Part shown: positions 16,215 to 26,768 of the stretch, piece after piece
How the letters are laid out: each line of letters starts with the position of its first letter
How positions within the stretch are numbered: position 1 is the stretch's first letter
Translations under genes and position numbers: made by a program
DNA from: JAAYHV01 sp035268985
GTDB lineage: Bacteria; Bacillota; Clostridia; Peptostreptococcales; Anaerovoracaceae
Reading direction: 5' to 3'
Length of the DNA stretch: 64,000 nt
NCBI GenBank assembly: GCA_035268985.1
Contig: DATFJV010000096.1
Location: 41,274 to 105,273 of the forward strand
The notes under the pieces: generated by a model
The model's database searches: none
What the model was told of the DNA's origin: nothing
Seen by the model: only the letters and a program-made list of their open reading frames with translations

Positions 16215-17024
16215 ATGGCATTTAGAATTATAGTTTGTGCAAAACAGGTACCAGATACAAATGAAATTAGAATAAATCCAGAAACTGGAACTCTAATCAG
16301 AGATGGTGTACCTAGTATTTTAAATAACGATGATGCCAATGCTTTAGAACAAGCATTAGCAATCAAGGATAAGTACGATGACGTAACAGTTACAGTTGTT
16401 TCAATGGGACCTCCTCAAGCTACAGATATGTTGTTTGAGTGTGTTGCAATGGGAGCAGATGATGCTATCCTTATAAGTGATAGAGCAGTTGGTGGCTCAG
16501 ATACATGGGCTACATCAAATGCAGTTGTTGCTGGAATTGATAAGTATGTAAGAGATAACGGAGATTATGATATAATCTTTGCTGGTAGACAAGCGATAGA
16601 TGGAGATACTGCTCAGGTAGGTCCTCAGATTGCTGAAAAACTAGGCATACCTCAAGTAACATATGTGGAAGAATTTGAAATGGACGATAATCGTAAAGAA
16701 ATCACTGTTAAGAGAAAGATGGAAGACGGTTATGAATTGATCAAGATTAAGACTCCTTGTATGCTTACAGCTATCAAAGAGTTAAACTCACCAAGATATA
16801 TGCATATTAAGGGAATCTATGATCAAAATAAAGACATTAAGGTATGGAATGCAGAGGACATCAACGTAGATAGAAATATAGTTGGTTTAAAAGCATCTCC
16901 TACAAATGTATTCAGATCTTTCACACCTAAGCCAAAGGGCAAAGGAATTGTTGTTGAAGGAGATACTGATAAAGATTTAGCAAGTAATTTATTAATCGGC
17001 TTAAAAGGTAAGCACGTTATATAG
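16215..17024 (+). CDS. etfB: Electron transfer flavoprotein, beta subunit
   Basis: A 269-residue protein of the ETF alpha/beta nucleotide-binding fold. Typical features are [13 protein letters not shown] at the N-terminus, the [14 protein letters not shown] segment and the signature [14 protein letters not shown] (about residues 118-131). EtfB binds a flavin or AMP and passes electrons between NADH and the dehydrogenase. It lies between bcd and etfA with spacings of 22 and 11 nt and strong SD sequences (AAGGAGG, AGGAGG), an arrangement consistent with one complex. Whether it bifurcates electrons cannot be proven from sequence reading alone. Confidence 0.95.
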   Translation: MAFRIIVCAKQVPDTNEIRINPETGTLIRDGVPSILNNDDANALEQALAIKDKYDDVTVTVVSMGPPQATDMLFECVAMGADDAILISDRAVGGSDTWATSNAVVAGIDKYVRDNGDYDIIFAGRQAIDGDTAQVGPQIAEKLGIPQVTYVEEFEMDDNRKEITVKRKMEDGYELIKIKTPCMLTAIKELNSPRYMHIKGIYDQNKDIKVWNAEDINVDRNIVGLKASPTNVFRSFTPKPKGKGIVVEGDTDKDLASNLLIGLKGKHVI

Positions 17025-17035
17025 GAGGATTAAAC

Positions 17036-18139
17036 ATGTCAGAAATATTTGCAGATTACAAAAATATCTGGGTCTACGCAGAACAGAGAAATGGCAAGTT
17101 GATGAATGTAGCTCTAGAGCTTATCGGCGAAGCTTGCAGACTAGCTGGAGAAATCGGTGAAGGAACTGAAGTGTGTACACTTTTAGTTGGTAACGACATC
17201 GATCACCTAGCTCAGGAATGTTTTGACTATGGTGCTAACAAAGCATACATGATTCAAGACCCATTACTAGAAAAATATAATACAGATGGTTATACTAAAG
17301 TTATAGTAGACACTATCAATGAGTACAAACCAAGTATCGTACTATTAGGCGCTACTCATATAGGTAGAGACTTAGCACCAAGAGTAGCAGCAAGATTAGA
17401 TACTGGTCTTACAGCTGACTGTACTCAATTAAATATCAGTGTTAAGCACTATATTGAATATGCAGAAGCTAACACTACATTAAATACTGCTACATTGGAC
17501 CCTAACGATCCTGATAAAGGATTAAAGATGACTCGTCCTGCATTTGGTGGTAACTTAATGGCTACTATCGTATGCAAGAACAACAGACCTCAGATGTCTA
17601 CAGTACGTCCTGGCGTAATGCAGAAAAGAGATAAGGTTGAAGGAGCCAAGGGTGAAATCGTTAAAGTTGACTACAAACTAGCTGCTGATGATATTCACAT
17701 TGAACTTTTAGATGTTGTTAAATCAGCTAAGGAATTAGTTTCATTAACAGATGCAGATATTATCTGTTCTGGTGGTAGAGGACTAGGAGATGCTTCTGGT
17801 TTCGAACTAATTAAGAAATTTGCTGATAAAGTTGGCGGAGTAGTTGGTTCATCAAGAGCAGCGGTTGATGCTGGTTGGATTGATCATTCTCACCAAGTAG
17901 GACAAACTGGTACTACAGTAAAGCCTAAAATTTACTTTGCATGTGGTATATCAGGAGCTATTCAGCATCAAGCTGGTATGAAGTCTTCTGATATTATTGT
18001 AGCTATCAATAAAGATGCAGATGCACCTATATTTGAAATTGCAGACTTTGGTATCGTTGGTGACCTTTATAAGGTTGTCCCTGAAATCATTGCACATTGG
18101 GATGAAGCAGAAGCTCTTTATGATGCAGCAACAAAATAA
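17036..18139 (+). CDS. etfA: Electron transfer flavoprotein, alpha subunit
   Basis: A 367-residue protein. The N-terminal ETF domain (about 1-200) includes the [22 protein letters not shown] motif region. The C-terminal FAD-binding domain (about 235-360) carries [35 protein letters not shown] and [13 protein letters not shown]. There is no N-terminal ferredoxin extension, which some clostridial EtfA proteins have. It is the last gene of the bcd operon and is followed by a strong bidirectional terminator. Confidence 0.95.
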   Translation: MSEIFADYKNIWVYAEQRNGKLMNVALELIGEACRLAGEIGEGTEVCTLLVGNDIDHLAQECFDYGANKAYMIQDPLLEKYNTDGYTKVIVDTINEYKPSIVLLGATHIGRDLAPRVAARLDTGLTADCTQLNISVKHYIEYAEANTTLNTATLDPNDPDKGLKMTRPAFGGNLMATIVCKNNRPQMSTVRPGVMQKRDKVEGAKGEIVKVDYKLAADDIHIELLDVVKSAKELVSLTDADIICSGGRGLGDASGFELIKKFADKVGGVVGSSRAAVDAGWIDHSHQVGQTGTTVKPKIYFACGISGAIQHQAGMKSSDIIVAINKDADAPIFEIADFGIVGDLYKVVPEIIAHWDEAEALYDAATK

Positions 18140-18153
18140 ATTGGATTAACTTA

Positions 18154-18179
18154 AAAACCAAGGGCTTGCCCTTGGTTTT
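18154..18179. terminator. Bidirectional terminator between etfA and maf
   Basis: A perfect 11-bp stem AAAACCAAGGG (18154-18164) / CCCTTGGTTTT (18169-18179) with loop CTTG. The T-rich right arm serves the forward etfA transcript, and the A-rich left arm serves maf on the reverse strand. Confidence 0.92.
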
Positions 18180-18182
18180 AAA

Positions 18183-18752
18183 TTACTTAATTTTACTAAT
18201 TATATCTAGTATGTTTGATTTAGGAAGCCCCATGACATTAGTGTAACTTCCTTCATATTTATCTATAAATTTACCAAATATACCTTGAATGGCATATCCA
18301 CCGGCTTTATCATAAGGTTCTTCAGTGTTTATATAACTTAAAATATCTTCCTCAGATATTTTCTTCACAAAAACCTTAGTTTCGACATGACTTACATATT
18401 TTATATCATTATCTATATCTATCACTGCTATTCCGGTTGAAACCACATGAAATCTGCCGGAAAGAGACTTAATCATAGAATATGCTTCATTTTTTGAATT
18501 TGGTTTACCTAAAATTTCATTATTATATACAACAGTATCAGAGCCTATAATTATATTATACCCTTCAATATCTCCGTGTTTATAAATATACATAGCTTTT
18601 TTAAGTGCTAAGTGCATCACAGTGCTTATGTAATCATTAATAATGGGAGAATCTTCAATAATATCCGCGGGCATTGAAATTGCTGATATACCAAAATCTT
18701 CCAATAATTGTATTCTTCTAGGTGATTTTGATGCTAATATATATTTTTTCAT
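18183..18752 (-). CDS. maf: Maf-family nucleoside triphosphate pyrophosphatase
   Basis: A 189-residue protein with the Maf signature ASKSPRR at residues 7-13, IIGSDTVV (about 68-75) and the YDKAGGYAIQG motif (about 146-156). Maf proteins hydrolyse non-canonical or pyrimidine NTPs to NMPs and have been linked to septum arrest. SD GGAGG is present on the reverse strand. It is the only reverse gene between 3 and 43 kb, and it shares a bidirectional terminator with etfA. Confidence 0.95.
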   Translation of the reverse strand: MKKYILASKSPRRIQLLEDFGISAISMPADIIEDSPIINDYISTVMHLALKKAMYIYKHGDIEGYNIIIGSDTVVYNNEILGKPNSKNEAYSMIKSLSGRFHVVSTGIAVIDIDNDIKYVSHVETKVFVKKISEEDILSYINTEEPYDKAGGYAIQGIFGKFIDKYEGSYTNVMGLPKSNILDIISKIK

Positions 18753-18897
18753 ATAATTACCTCCGTATTTATTTTAGCACATTTACTGATAATATAAAAT
18801 ACTTTGGCAGGAAACTAAAGAATGGGATTAATATTGAAGACTTTGATTAATGCCACTACTTTTCATTAAAATTACTCATTTATAACACCTCAAATAG

Positions 18898-18926
18898 TTT
18901 ACTTTAATAACAAAATATGATATTAT
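18898..18926 (+). promoter_or_regulatory. thrS promoter
   Basis: TTTACT (18898-18903), 17-bp spacer, TATTAT (18921-18926). The leader to the start at 18987 is about 55 nt and has only a short palindrome (AGGTTTTAAACCT, 18949-18961). There is no T-box motif here, in contrast to ileS. Confidence 0.5.
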
Positions 18927-18986
18927 TTTTAAGATAGTATGAAGTATTAGGTTTTAAACCTTAAATATATTAAAGAGGTGAATATT

Positions 18987-20732
18987 ATGGCAAAAGAAAA
19001 AGTGAATTTTGAAGAAGAACAGGTTAGAATCAGTTATAGGCACACTACTTCACATATTTTAGCTCAAGCTATAAAAAATTTATGGCCTGAGGCAAAACTT
19101 GCAATTGGACCTTCGATTAAAGATGGCTTTTATTACGATATAGATCTTGATTATAAAATAAATGATCAAGATTTGCTTAAGATTATGAAGGAAATGAAGA
19201 AAATAATTAAAGCAAATTATAAGCTTGAAAGATTTGAGCTTCCTAGAGATGAAGCGATTAAATTCATGGAAGAGAGAAAAGAAGACTATAAAGTTGAACT
19301 TATTGAAGATTTAGCTGATGATGCAGTTATTTCTTTCTATAGACAAGGAGATTTTGTAGATCTTTGTGCAGGTCCACATATGGACTCAACTGGTCAAATT
19401 ACGGCAATAAAACTAACTAGTGTCGCTGGCGCATATTGGCGCGGTGATGAAAATCGTAAAATGCTACAAAGAATATATGGAACTTGTTTCCCGTCCCAAG
19501 AAGAGTTGGACAATTATATTAAAAAAATAGAAGAAGCTAAAAAAAGAGATCACAGAAAAATAGGCAAAGAAATGGATTTGTTCATGCTTAATGATGTGGG
19601 CCCAGGATTCCCTTTCTTTCTACCTAATGGAATGGTTATAAGGAATTCCTTGGAAAATTTCTGGAGAGAAGAACATAACAAGCATGGTTATCAAGAAATT
19701 AAAACACCATTAATAATGAACGAAGAACTATGGAGAACTTCAGGACATTGGGATCACTATAAAGATAACATGTACTTTACTAAAATAGATGATGAAGATT
19801 ATGCAATTAAGCCTATGAATTGTCCGGGTGCTATGATTGCCTATAAAAGAAAGATGTATTCATACAGGGATTTTCCAATGAGAGTTGGAGAACTTGGTCA
19901 AGTGCATAGACACGAATTATCGGGGGCGCTTCATGGTCTTATGAGAGTCAGAACTTTTACGCAAGATGATGCACATATTTTTATGCTACCCGAGCAAGTA
20001 AAAGATGAAATCATTGGTGTAACTAAATTTATAGATGAGGTTTACAAGCTTTTTGGGTTTAAATATTTTGTTGAATTATCAACAAGGCCTAAAGATTCAA
20101 TGGGTACTGATCAAGAATGGGATATGGCAGAAACTGCATTAAGTGAAGCCATGAAAGAAATCGGCGTTGAATACATTCTAAATGAGGGAGATGGAGCATT
20201 TTATGGCCCGAAACTTGACTTCCATTTAGAGGATTCAATCGGAAGAACTTGGCAATGTGGTACTATTCAATTGGATTTACAAATGCCTCAAAGATTTGAT
20301 TTAACATATGTTGGGTCAGATGGTGAAAAACATAGACCACTAATGATTCATAGAGTAATATTTGGTTCTATAGAAAGATTTATTGGTATATTGATTGAGC
20401 ATACAGCAGGTAAATTCCCCCTTTGGATAGCACCAGTGCAAGTTAAGCTACTTACAGTTACTGAAGCCCAATCAGAATATGCAACAAAAGTTAAGGAAAA
20501 ACTTGAAATAGCTGGTTTAAGAGTTGAATTAGACATAAGAAATGAAAAAATCGGATATAAACTAAGGGAAGCTAGGAATCAGAGGACTTCGTATATTTGT
20601 GTAATTGGAGAAATCGAAGCAAAAGGAGACACTTTATCTGTTAGGTCTAATAAGGAAGGTGATTTAGGGACAATCGGTGTTGAAGACTTTATAGCTAACT
20701 TGGTAAAAGAAATAGAAAATAAAGTTATGTAG
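18987..20732 (+). CDS. thrS: Threonyl-tRNA synthetase without TGS domain
   Basis: Class II synthetase of 581 residues from the ATG at 18987. A GTG at 18978 is in frame but overlaps the AGAGGTG Shine-Dalgarno. The usual ThrRS is about 640 residues with an N-terminal TGS domain; this one starts directly with the editing domain (HTTSHIL and CAGPH, whose His/Cys residues clear Ser-tRNA). Then come the catalytic core, with zinc ligands in MNCPGAM, HRHELSG and MIHRVIFGS, and the C-terminal anticodon-binding domain (LWIAPVQVKLLTVTE). SppA follows after 8 nt. Confidence 0.96.
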   Translation: MAKEKVNFEEEQVRISYRHTTSHILAQAIKNLWPEAKLAIGPSIKDGFYYDIDLDYKINDQDLLKIMKEMKKIIKANYKLERFELPRDEAIKFMEERKEDYKVELIEDLADDAVISFYRQGDFVDLCAGPHMDSTGQITAIKLTSVAGAYWRGDENRKMLQRIYGTCFPSQEELDNYIKKIEEAKKRDHRKIGKEMDLFMLNDVGPGFPFFLPNGMVIRNSLENFWREEHNKHGYQEIKTPLIMNEELWRTSGHWDHYKDNMYFTKIDDEDYAIKPMNCPGAMIAYKRKMYSYRDFPMRVGELGQVHRHELSGALHGLMRVRTFTQDDAHIFMLPEQVKDEIIGVTKFIDEVYKLFGFKYFVELSTRPKDSMGTDQEWDMAETALSEAMKEIGVEYILNEGDGAFYGPKLDFHLEDSIGRTWQCGTIQLDLQMPQRFDLTYVGSDGEKHRPLMIHRVIFGSIERFIGILIEHTAGKFPLWIAPVQVKLLTVTEAQSEYATKVKEKLEIAGLRVELDIRNEKIGYKLREARNQRTSYICVIGEIEAKGDTLSVRSNKEGDLGTIGVEDFIANLVKEIENKVM

Positions 20733-20740
20733 GAGTATAT

Positions 20741-21778
20741 ATGAATGAGAATGATAGCACACATAATTTAACGTATGATGATTACAAAGAAAAAAAATCA
20801 AAAAATAAAAAATCAAATAAAAAAGGCTTAATAATATTTGCAATAATAGTAGTAGCCATAATAGTTCTAGGGGTATCATGCAATAATGTAATGAAAACGC
20901 TTATTTATGGCGATGGCGAAGCAACTAAGATAGACTATAGCCAAGATTATATAGCAGTAATAAGTGTAGAAGGTACTATATCTGATGCTTCAGATTCCTT
21001 AATTGAGAGTCAAACATATAATCATAATTATACGATGAATGCTATAGACCAAATTATCGCAGACGAAGATAATAAGGCTTTAGTTCTTCAGATTAATTCT
21101 CCAGGTGGAAGTGTGTTTACAAGTGATGAACTTTATTTAAAATTACTGGAGTACAAGGAAACAGGTAGACCGATTTATTCAGCAATGGGTTCTATGGCAG
21201 CCTCAGGGGGCTATTATATAGCAGCTCCCAGTGATAGAATTATTGCCAATAGAAATTGTTGGACAGGTTCTATTGGTGTAAAAATAGGTACTCTATATGA
21301 TTTTACTGAATTGATTGAAACATTGGGCATAAAAGCTGAAACTATAACTTCTGGAGAAAATAAAAATATGGGAGATTCTTTTGAAGAAATGACAGAAGAT
21401 CAAAGAAAAATATTCCAAAGTCTAGTGGATGAAGCTTATGAACAATTTGTCAAAATAGTAGCGACAGGTAGGGGTTTAACAATTGATGAAGTAAAGACAT
21501 TGGGAGACGGTAGAATATTTACTGCAACCCAAGCATTAGAGAATGGTCTAATTGATGAAATAGGCGACTACGATTATGCGATAGATTCTTTGATGGAAAA
21601 TGAAAGTTTAGAACGCTGCGATGTAATCTATTTATATCCTGAAGAAGAGAATGACATTTTTAGTTTATTAACTGGAAGCTTAAATAATAATGCTGAAAGT
21701 GAATATAAAGAGTTGATAGAAATGGTTAGTAACAGTGATAAATTCACAGTTACATATATGTCAAATGTAATTAAATAA
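20741..21778 (+). CDS. sppA: Signal peptide peptidase SppA (S49 family)
   Basis: A 345-residue membrane-anchored serine protease: a basic N-terminus (KEKKSKNKKSNKKG), one membrane helix (about 29-46), then a single S49 domain. The catalytic Ser lies in GSMAASGGYY (about residue 152) and the general-base Lys in SGENKNMGD (about 206). The substrate-binding QINSPGGSV is also present. SppA degrades signal peptides left in the membrane after secretion. It sits 8 nt after thrS and 19 nt before pyrH in a housekeeping operon. Confidence 0.94.
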   Translation: MNENDSTHNLTYDDYKEKKSKNKKSNKKGLIIFAIIVVAIIVLGVSCNNVMKTLIYGDGEATKIDYSQDYIAVISVEGTISDASDSLIESQTYNHNYTMNAIDQIIADEDNKALVLQINSPGGSVFTSDELYLKLLEYKETGRPIYSAMGSMAASGGYYIAAPSDRIIANRNCWTGSIGVKIGTLYDFTELIETLGIKAETITSGENKNMGDSFEEMTEDQRKIFQSLVDEAYEQFVKIVATGRGLTIDEVKTLGDGRIFTATQALENGLIDEIGDYDYAIDSLMENESLERCDVIYLYPEEENDIFSLLTGSLNNNAESEYKELIEMVSNSDKFTVTYMSNVIK

Positions 21779-21797
21779 GCATAAAGGATGTGATTAA

Positions 21798-22502
<705 letters not shown>

Positions 22503-22514
22503 CGGAGGAATATT

Positions 22515-23069
22515 ATGAGTCATTCACATTTGAGTTTAGAAGAAAGAATTGAAAAAAGTATAAATATATTAAAAGAAGAATTAAATGCTATAAGAGCGGG
22601 AAGAGCGAATCCTGCCATCTTAGATAGGGTAGAAGTGGATTATTATGGTTGTATGACACCATTAAAAAGTTTAGCAAATGTTTCAGTGCCAGATCCTAGA
22701 ACACTTATGATTTTGCCTTTTGATGCTAACTCAATTGGAAATATTGAAAAGGCAATTAATATTGCAAATATTGGAATTAATCCTAACAATGATGGTAAAT
22801 GCATTAGACTATCAATACCAGTGGTTACAGAAGAGAGAAGAAAAGAACTTCTTAAAGATGTCAAAAAAATTGGTGAAGATGCTAAGGTGGCCATTAGAAA
22901 TATTAGACGTGAAGAAAATGATATTTTAAAAAAACAAGAAAAGAATCATGAGATAACAGAAGATGAGCTAACTGATGGGTTGGATGAAGTACAAAAAACA
23001 ATAGACAAGGCCATTGCGGATGTTGATAGTATTATCGAAAATAAAGATAAAGAAATCATGGAAGTATAA
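22515..23069 (+). CDS. frr: Ribosome recycling factor
   Basis: A 184-residue protein of normal length, with the family segment AIRAGRANPAILDRVEVDYYG near the N-terminus and RREENDILKKQEK in the three-helix bundle. With EF-G it splits the post-termination ribosome. SD CGGAGG precedes the ATG. A GC-rich hairpin separates it from uppS. Confidence 0.97.
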   Translation: MSHSHLSLEERIEKSINILKEELNAIRAGRANPAILDRVEVDYYGCMTPLKSLANVSVPDPRTLMILPFDANSIGNIEKAINIANIGINPNNDGKCIRLSIPVVTEERRKELLKDVKKIGEDAKVAIRNIRREENDILKKQEKNHEITEDELTDGLDEVQKTIDKAIADVDSIIENKDKEIMEV

Positions 23070-23073
23070 TATC

Positions 23074-23095
23074 TAACGTGGCCAAGGCCACGTTA
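23074..23095 (+). other. Intercistronic hairpin between frr and uppS
   Basis: A perfect 9-bp stem TAACGTGGC/GCCACGTTA with loop CAAG. The following sequence (TTTAAATAAGG) is a poor T tract, so this is either a weak terminator or an mRNA-stability or processing element inside the operon. Confidence 0.6.
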
Positions 23096-23113
23096 TTTAA
23101 ATAAGGTGAAAAA

Positions 23114-23815
23114 ATGCTTGATAAAGAAAATATGCCAAATCATGTTGCAATAATCATGGACGGGAATGGAAGATGGGCTAAAAAGAAAAATGTTCCGAGA
23201 GTTTTAGGCCATAACGCAGGAATGCAAGCTATGAAAAAAATTGTTATAGCATCTAAGGAATTGGGGATTAAATATTTAACGGTTTATGCATTTTCTACTG
23301 AAAATTGGAAAAGAAGCGAAGATGAAATTAAAGGAATATTTAGTCTCTTAATAAAATATGTAAATAGTGAGCTAAATGAACTTAATGATAATAAAGTTAA
23401 GGTAAATATTATAGGTGATTATAATAGTATCCCAGAGAGTGCTAAAATTAAATTGAAGGAATTGATGGAAACCACAAGGGAAAATGATGACCTGATTTTT
23501 AATATAGCCCTTAACTATGGAGGAAGAGCTGAAATAGTAAGAGCAGCCAATAATTTAATTGCGGAGGGAAAGGATAACATCACAATTAGTGATATTTCTA
23601 GCAAGTTATATACAGGAGAACTTGATATACCTGATCCTGATCTTTTAATAAGAACAAGTGGAGAAGAAAGAATTTCTAATTATTTATTATGGCAATGTGC
23701 ATACAGCGAATTTGTGTTTACCGACGTATTGTGGCCAGATATGGATAAAAAAGAATACGAAAGACTATTGGAGATTTACCAAAGCAGAAGTAGAAGATTT
23801 GGGGGAAGATGTTAA
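23114..23815 (+). CDS. uppS: Undecaprenyl diphosphate synthase (cis-prenyltransferase)
   Basis: A 233-residue UPP synthase. It shows the catalytic MDGNGRWA (about residues 15-22), AFSTENWKRSEDEI and the pyrophosphate-binding PDPDLLIRTSGEERISN. It extends farnesyl diphosphate with eight isopentenyl units to build the lipid carrier for peptidoglycan and other wall polymers. It heads the run uppS-cdsA-dxr-rseP-ispG, with the stop of uppS directly followed by the cdsA ATG. This puts isoprenoid precursor synthesis and its main use in one transcript. Confidence 0.97.
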   Translation: MLDKENMPNHVAIIMDGNGRWAKKKNVPRVLGHNAGMQAMKKIVIASKELGIKYLTVYAFSTENWKRSEDEIKGIFSLLIKYVNSELNELNDNKVKVNIIGDYNSIPESAKIKLKELMETTRENDDLIFNIALNYGGRAEIVRAANNLIAEGKDNITISDISSKLYTGELDIPDPDLLIRTSGEERISNYLLWQCAYSEFVFTDVLWPDMDKKEYERLLEIYQSRSRRFGGRC

Positions 23816-24601
23816 ATGAAGACAAGAGTATTATCAGGGTTAATTATGGTTCCTTTGATATTGATATTATACTTTGGTGGTTATGTTCTTACAGCAGCAG
23901 GTTTCATAATATCATTGATTGCTATTAAAGAATTTTACAATGGATTTAAAAATATGGGTATTAATCCTTCATACATTATTGGTTACGTGGGGTTGTTATC
24001 AATATATGGCATACACATGTTTTTAAATGATGATGCTACATATTTAATGTTATGGATAGTACTTTCTGTAATGGCAGGACTTATGTATGGTATGGATGTG
24101 GTTAATCGAAGTATTAATGATAGTATATCAACCATATTGGGGCTTATATATGTTGTCTTTTTCTTATACCACATAATTTTAATTGATAACATTGGTGAAT
24201 ACAGCATATTAATTTGGTTGGTTATAATAACTGCTTTTTCCACAGACATAATGGCATATTTTACAGGTTATTTTTTTGGTAAACACAAATTAGCGCCAAA
24301 ATTAAGCCCTAAAAAGACCATTGAAGGAGCAATTGGAGGAGCATTAGGTAGCATTTTGTTTAGTGGTATTTTTGGATACTTTATAATACCAAGATTGCTT
24401 ATGCATTGTTTAATTATCGGGTTAGTAGGTGGAATTGTTTCTCAATTTGGTGACTTAACAGCATCTGCAATGAAAAGAAAGATGGGAGTCAAAGATTATG
24501 GCAATTTAATACCAGGTCATGGTGGTATTATGGATAGATTTGACAGTGTAATATTTATGGCACCAACCTTATATTACTATATTATGTTAGTATTAATTTA
24601 A
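23816..24601 (+). CDS. cdsA: Phosphatidate cytidylyltransferase
   Basis: A 261-residue integral membrane enzyme with about eight helices that makes CDP-diacylglycerol from phosphatidate and CTP. The C-terminal CDS signature is present: SAMKRKMGVKDYGNLIPGHG followed by GIMDRFDS. It starts one base after the uppS stop; SD GGGGGAAG lies within the end of uppS. It feeds the phospholipid pathway served by plsX, plsY, gpsA and cls further along the window. Confidence 0.96.
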   Translation: MKTRVLSGLIMVPLILILYFGGYVLTAAGFIISLIAIKEFYNGFKNMGINPSYIIGYVGLLSIYGIHMFLNDDATYLMLWIVLSVMAGLMYGMDVVNRSINDSISTILGLIYVVFFLYHIILIDNIGEYSILIWLVIITAFSTDIMAYFTGYFFGKHKLAPKLSPKKTIEGAIGGALGSILFSGIFGYFIIPRLLMHCLIIGLVGGIVSQFGDLTASAMKRKMGVKDYGNLIPGHGGIMDRFDSVIFMAPTLYYYIMLVLI

Positions 24602-24611
24602 TGGAGACTTT

Positions 24612-25754
24612 ATGAAAGAAATAATAATCTTAGGTAGTACGGGCTCAATAGGCACACAAGCTTTGGAAATTATCAAAGATAATTCTGATAAATTTAGAGT
24701 TTTGGGCTTGAGTTGCAGAAATAGTATTGAATTAATTGAAAAGCAAATAGCTGAATATAAGCCGAAATTTGTTTGTGTCAATAAAGATGTTGATGCAATA
24801 GAATTAAAAGAAAAATTCCCTAAAGTAGAATTTTTCTGTGGTGAAAAGGGACTTTGTGATATTGCTAAGATAAAATGTGATTTGATACTTAATTCTTTAA
24901 TGGGGATAAGTGGTTTGTCTCCCACATATTTTGCTATAAAAAATGGAACAGATATAGCTTTGGCAAATAAAGAAACTATGGTAACTGGTGGCAAATTAAT
25001 AATTGATTTAGCTAAAGAAAAAGGTGCTAAATTATTACCAGTTGATAGCGAGCATAGTGCAATTTTTCAGTGTTTAATGGGAAATAGTAAAAAAAGTATA
25101 AAGAAATTGATTATCACTGCTTCAGGAGGGCCATTTAGAGGTATGTCTTTAAATGAACTTAAAAATGTGACTTTAAAGCAAGCCCTTAATCACCCCAACT
25201 GGAATATGGGTAAAAAGATAACAATAGATTCTGCTACAATGATGAATAAAGGCCTTGAAGTAATTGAAGCAAGATGGTTATTTGATGTGCCATACAATAG
25301 AATTGACGCTGTTGTACATCCAGAGAGTATAATACATTCAATGGTGGAATTTGAAGATACATCAGTTATAGCTCAATTGGGTATCCCTGACATGAAAATA
25401 CCAATAGGAATGGCATTTAATTATCCAAATAGGCTAAAATATGATTGTAAAAGTCTAGACTTATTAAATGAAGGTTCGTCTCTAAACTTTGAAAAACCAG
25501 ATATGGAAGTGTTTAATTGTCTAAAATTGGCGTATGATGCCTTAAGAGAAGGAAATGGTGCTACAGTAGTATTAAATGGAGCTAATGAAATTTTAGTAGA
25601 TGCTTTTTTGTCAAACAAAATTGGATTTATAGATATTCAGAATAATTTATATAAGATGATGAGCATGGGTTTAAATGGAAAAATTAAAACCATTGATGAA
25701 ATATTAGAACTTGATAAAGAAGCTAGAAGAAAAACCATAGAATTAATAAATTGA
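24612..25754 (+). CDS. dxr: 1-deoxy-D-xylulose 5-phosphate reductoisomerase
   Basis: A 380-residue enzyme, the first committed step of the MEP isoprenoid pathway (DXP to MEP, NADPH-dependent). The Rossmann motif LGSTGSIGTQAL is at the N-terminus, ANKETMVTGG is central, and the metal and substrate residues lie in PVDSEHSAIFQ and SATMMNKGLEVIEA. The length is slightly below the usual 385-400. It lies between cdsA and rseP, the normal order in Firmicutes. Confidence 0.97.
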   Translation: MKEIIILGSTGSIGTQALEIIKDNSDKFRVLGLSCRNSIELIEKQIAEYKPKFVCVNKDVDAIELKEKFPKVEFFCGEKGLCDIAKIKCDLILNSLMGISGLSPTYFAIKNGTDIALANKETMVTGGKLIIDLAKEKGAKLLPVDSEHSAIFQCLMGNSKKSIKKLIITASGGPFRGMSLNELKNVTLKQALNHPNWNMGKKITIDSATMMNKGLEVIEARWLFDVPYNRIDAVVHPESIIHSMVEFEDTSVIAQLGIPDMKIPIGMAFNYPNRLKYDCKSLDLLNEGSSLNFEKPDMEVFNCLKLAYDALREGNGATVVLNGANEILVDAFLSNKIGFIDIQNNLYKMMSMGLNGKIKTIDEILELDKEARRKTIELIN

Positions 25755-25762
25755 GGTGAAGA

Positions 25763-26761
25763 ATGCAAACACTAATTCTGACTTTATTGCTATTTTGTTT
25801 ACTAATTATTCCCCACGAGTTGGGGCATTTTATAGTGGCAAAATTATCAGGAGTACAAGTAAATGAATTTTCAATAGGGATGGGACCTGCAATATTTAAA
25901 CGACAAGGTAGTGAAACCTTATATTCTTTAAGAGCTATTCCAATTGGTGGTTATTGTGCTATGGAAGGCGAAAATGAAGAAAGTGAAAATCCTAAAGCGT
26001 TTAATAATAAAAGAGGTTGGCAAAAGATATTAGTTTTAATTGCTGGGGCGACAATGAATGTTATTGTTGCAATCATTGTTATGGGCATTGCTTTAAGCGC
26101 AACGGGCATGGCTACAAATGTATTAGAATCGGTTGATTCGGATGGGCCAGCTTACCAAGCTGGTATAAAAGCAGGGGACGAAATTGTTGAAATAAATGGT
26201 GAAAATGTTTCAACATGGAACGATGTATCGAAGGGTATTTCCAGTAGCAATGGAAATACGTTAAATATGGTTGTAAAAAGAGAATTAGATACATATAAAT
26301 ATAACATAACACCTAAGCTTGATGATGACAGATATGTAATAGGTATAGCCTCTAAGTTGGACCATAGTCCGCTTATAGGAATAAAAAATAGTATTCCTGC
26401 CACTTGGAATATGAATGTTAATCTGCTAAACGGGTTTAAGGAGATGATAACAGGAGGGGTAAGCAAGGATGATATATCAGGACCAGTAGGTATAGTTTCT
26501 TTGGTTGGTGATACCAGTGAATATGGAATTGTATATTTCCTATATTTATCAGCCCTTATAAGTTTAAATATAGCGATTATTAATTTGTTGCCTTTGCCTG
26601 CGTTAGATGGTGGGAGAATAATTTTTGTTATTATTAGAGGAGTAACTGGCAATATGATATCAGATAATTTGGAAGGTAAAGTACATACCATTGGAATGCT
26701 TTTATTGTTGTTGCTATTTGTATTAATTACATGGAATGATATTTTAAGATTATTTAGTTGA
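25763..26761 (+). CDS. rseP: RseP-type site-2 zinc metalloprotease
   Basis: A 332-residue intramembrane protease. The zinc motif HELGHF lies in the first membrane helix (about residues 18-23) and the third ligand is in NLLPLPALDGGR (Asp about 279). There is one PDZ domain (about 115-185, GPAYQAGIKAGDEIVEINGE). It cleaves transmembrane anti-sigma factors and remnant signal peptides. The start is an ATG with SD GAGGTGA, overlapping the dxr end region closely (8 nt apart). Confidence 0.95.
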   Translation: MQTLILTLLLFCLLIIPHELGHFIVAKLSGVQVNEFSIGMGPAIFKRQGSETLYSLRAIPIGGYCAMEGENEESENPKAFNNKRGWQKILVLIAGATMNVIVAIIVMGIALSATGMATNVLESVDSDGPAYQAGIKAGDEIVEINGENVSTWNDVSKGISSSNGNTLNMVVKRELDTYKYNITPKLDDDRYVIGIASKLDHSPLIGIKNSIPATWNMNVNLLNGFKEMITGGVSKDDISGPVGIVSLVGDTSEYGIVYFLYLSALISLNIAIINLLPLPALDGGRIIFVIIRGVTGNMISDNLEGKVHTIGMLLLLLLFVLITWNDILRLFS

Positions 26762-26768
26762 GGTTATT

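Noticed and set aside
18753..18986. A T-box leader in front of thrS
   Set aside because: No GGGTGGTACCGCG-type core or terminator is present in this interval; only a promoter and a short palindrome are seen.
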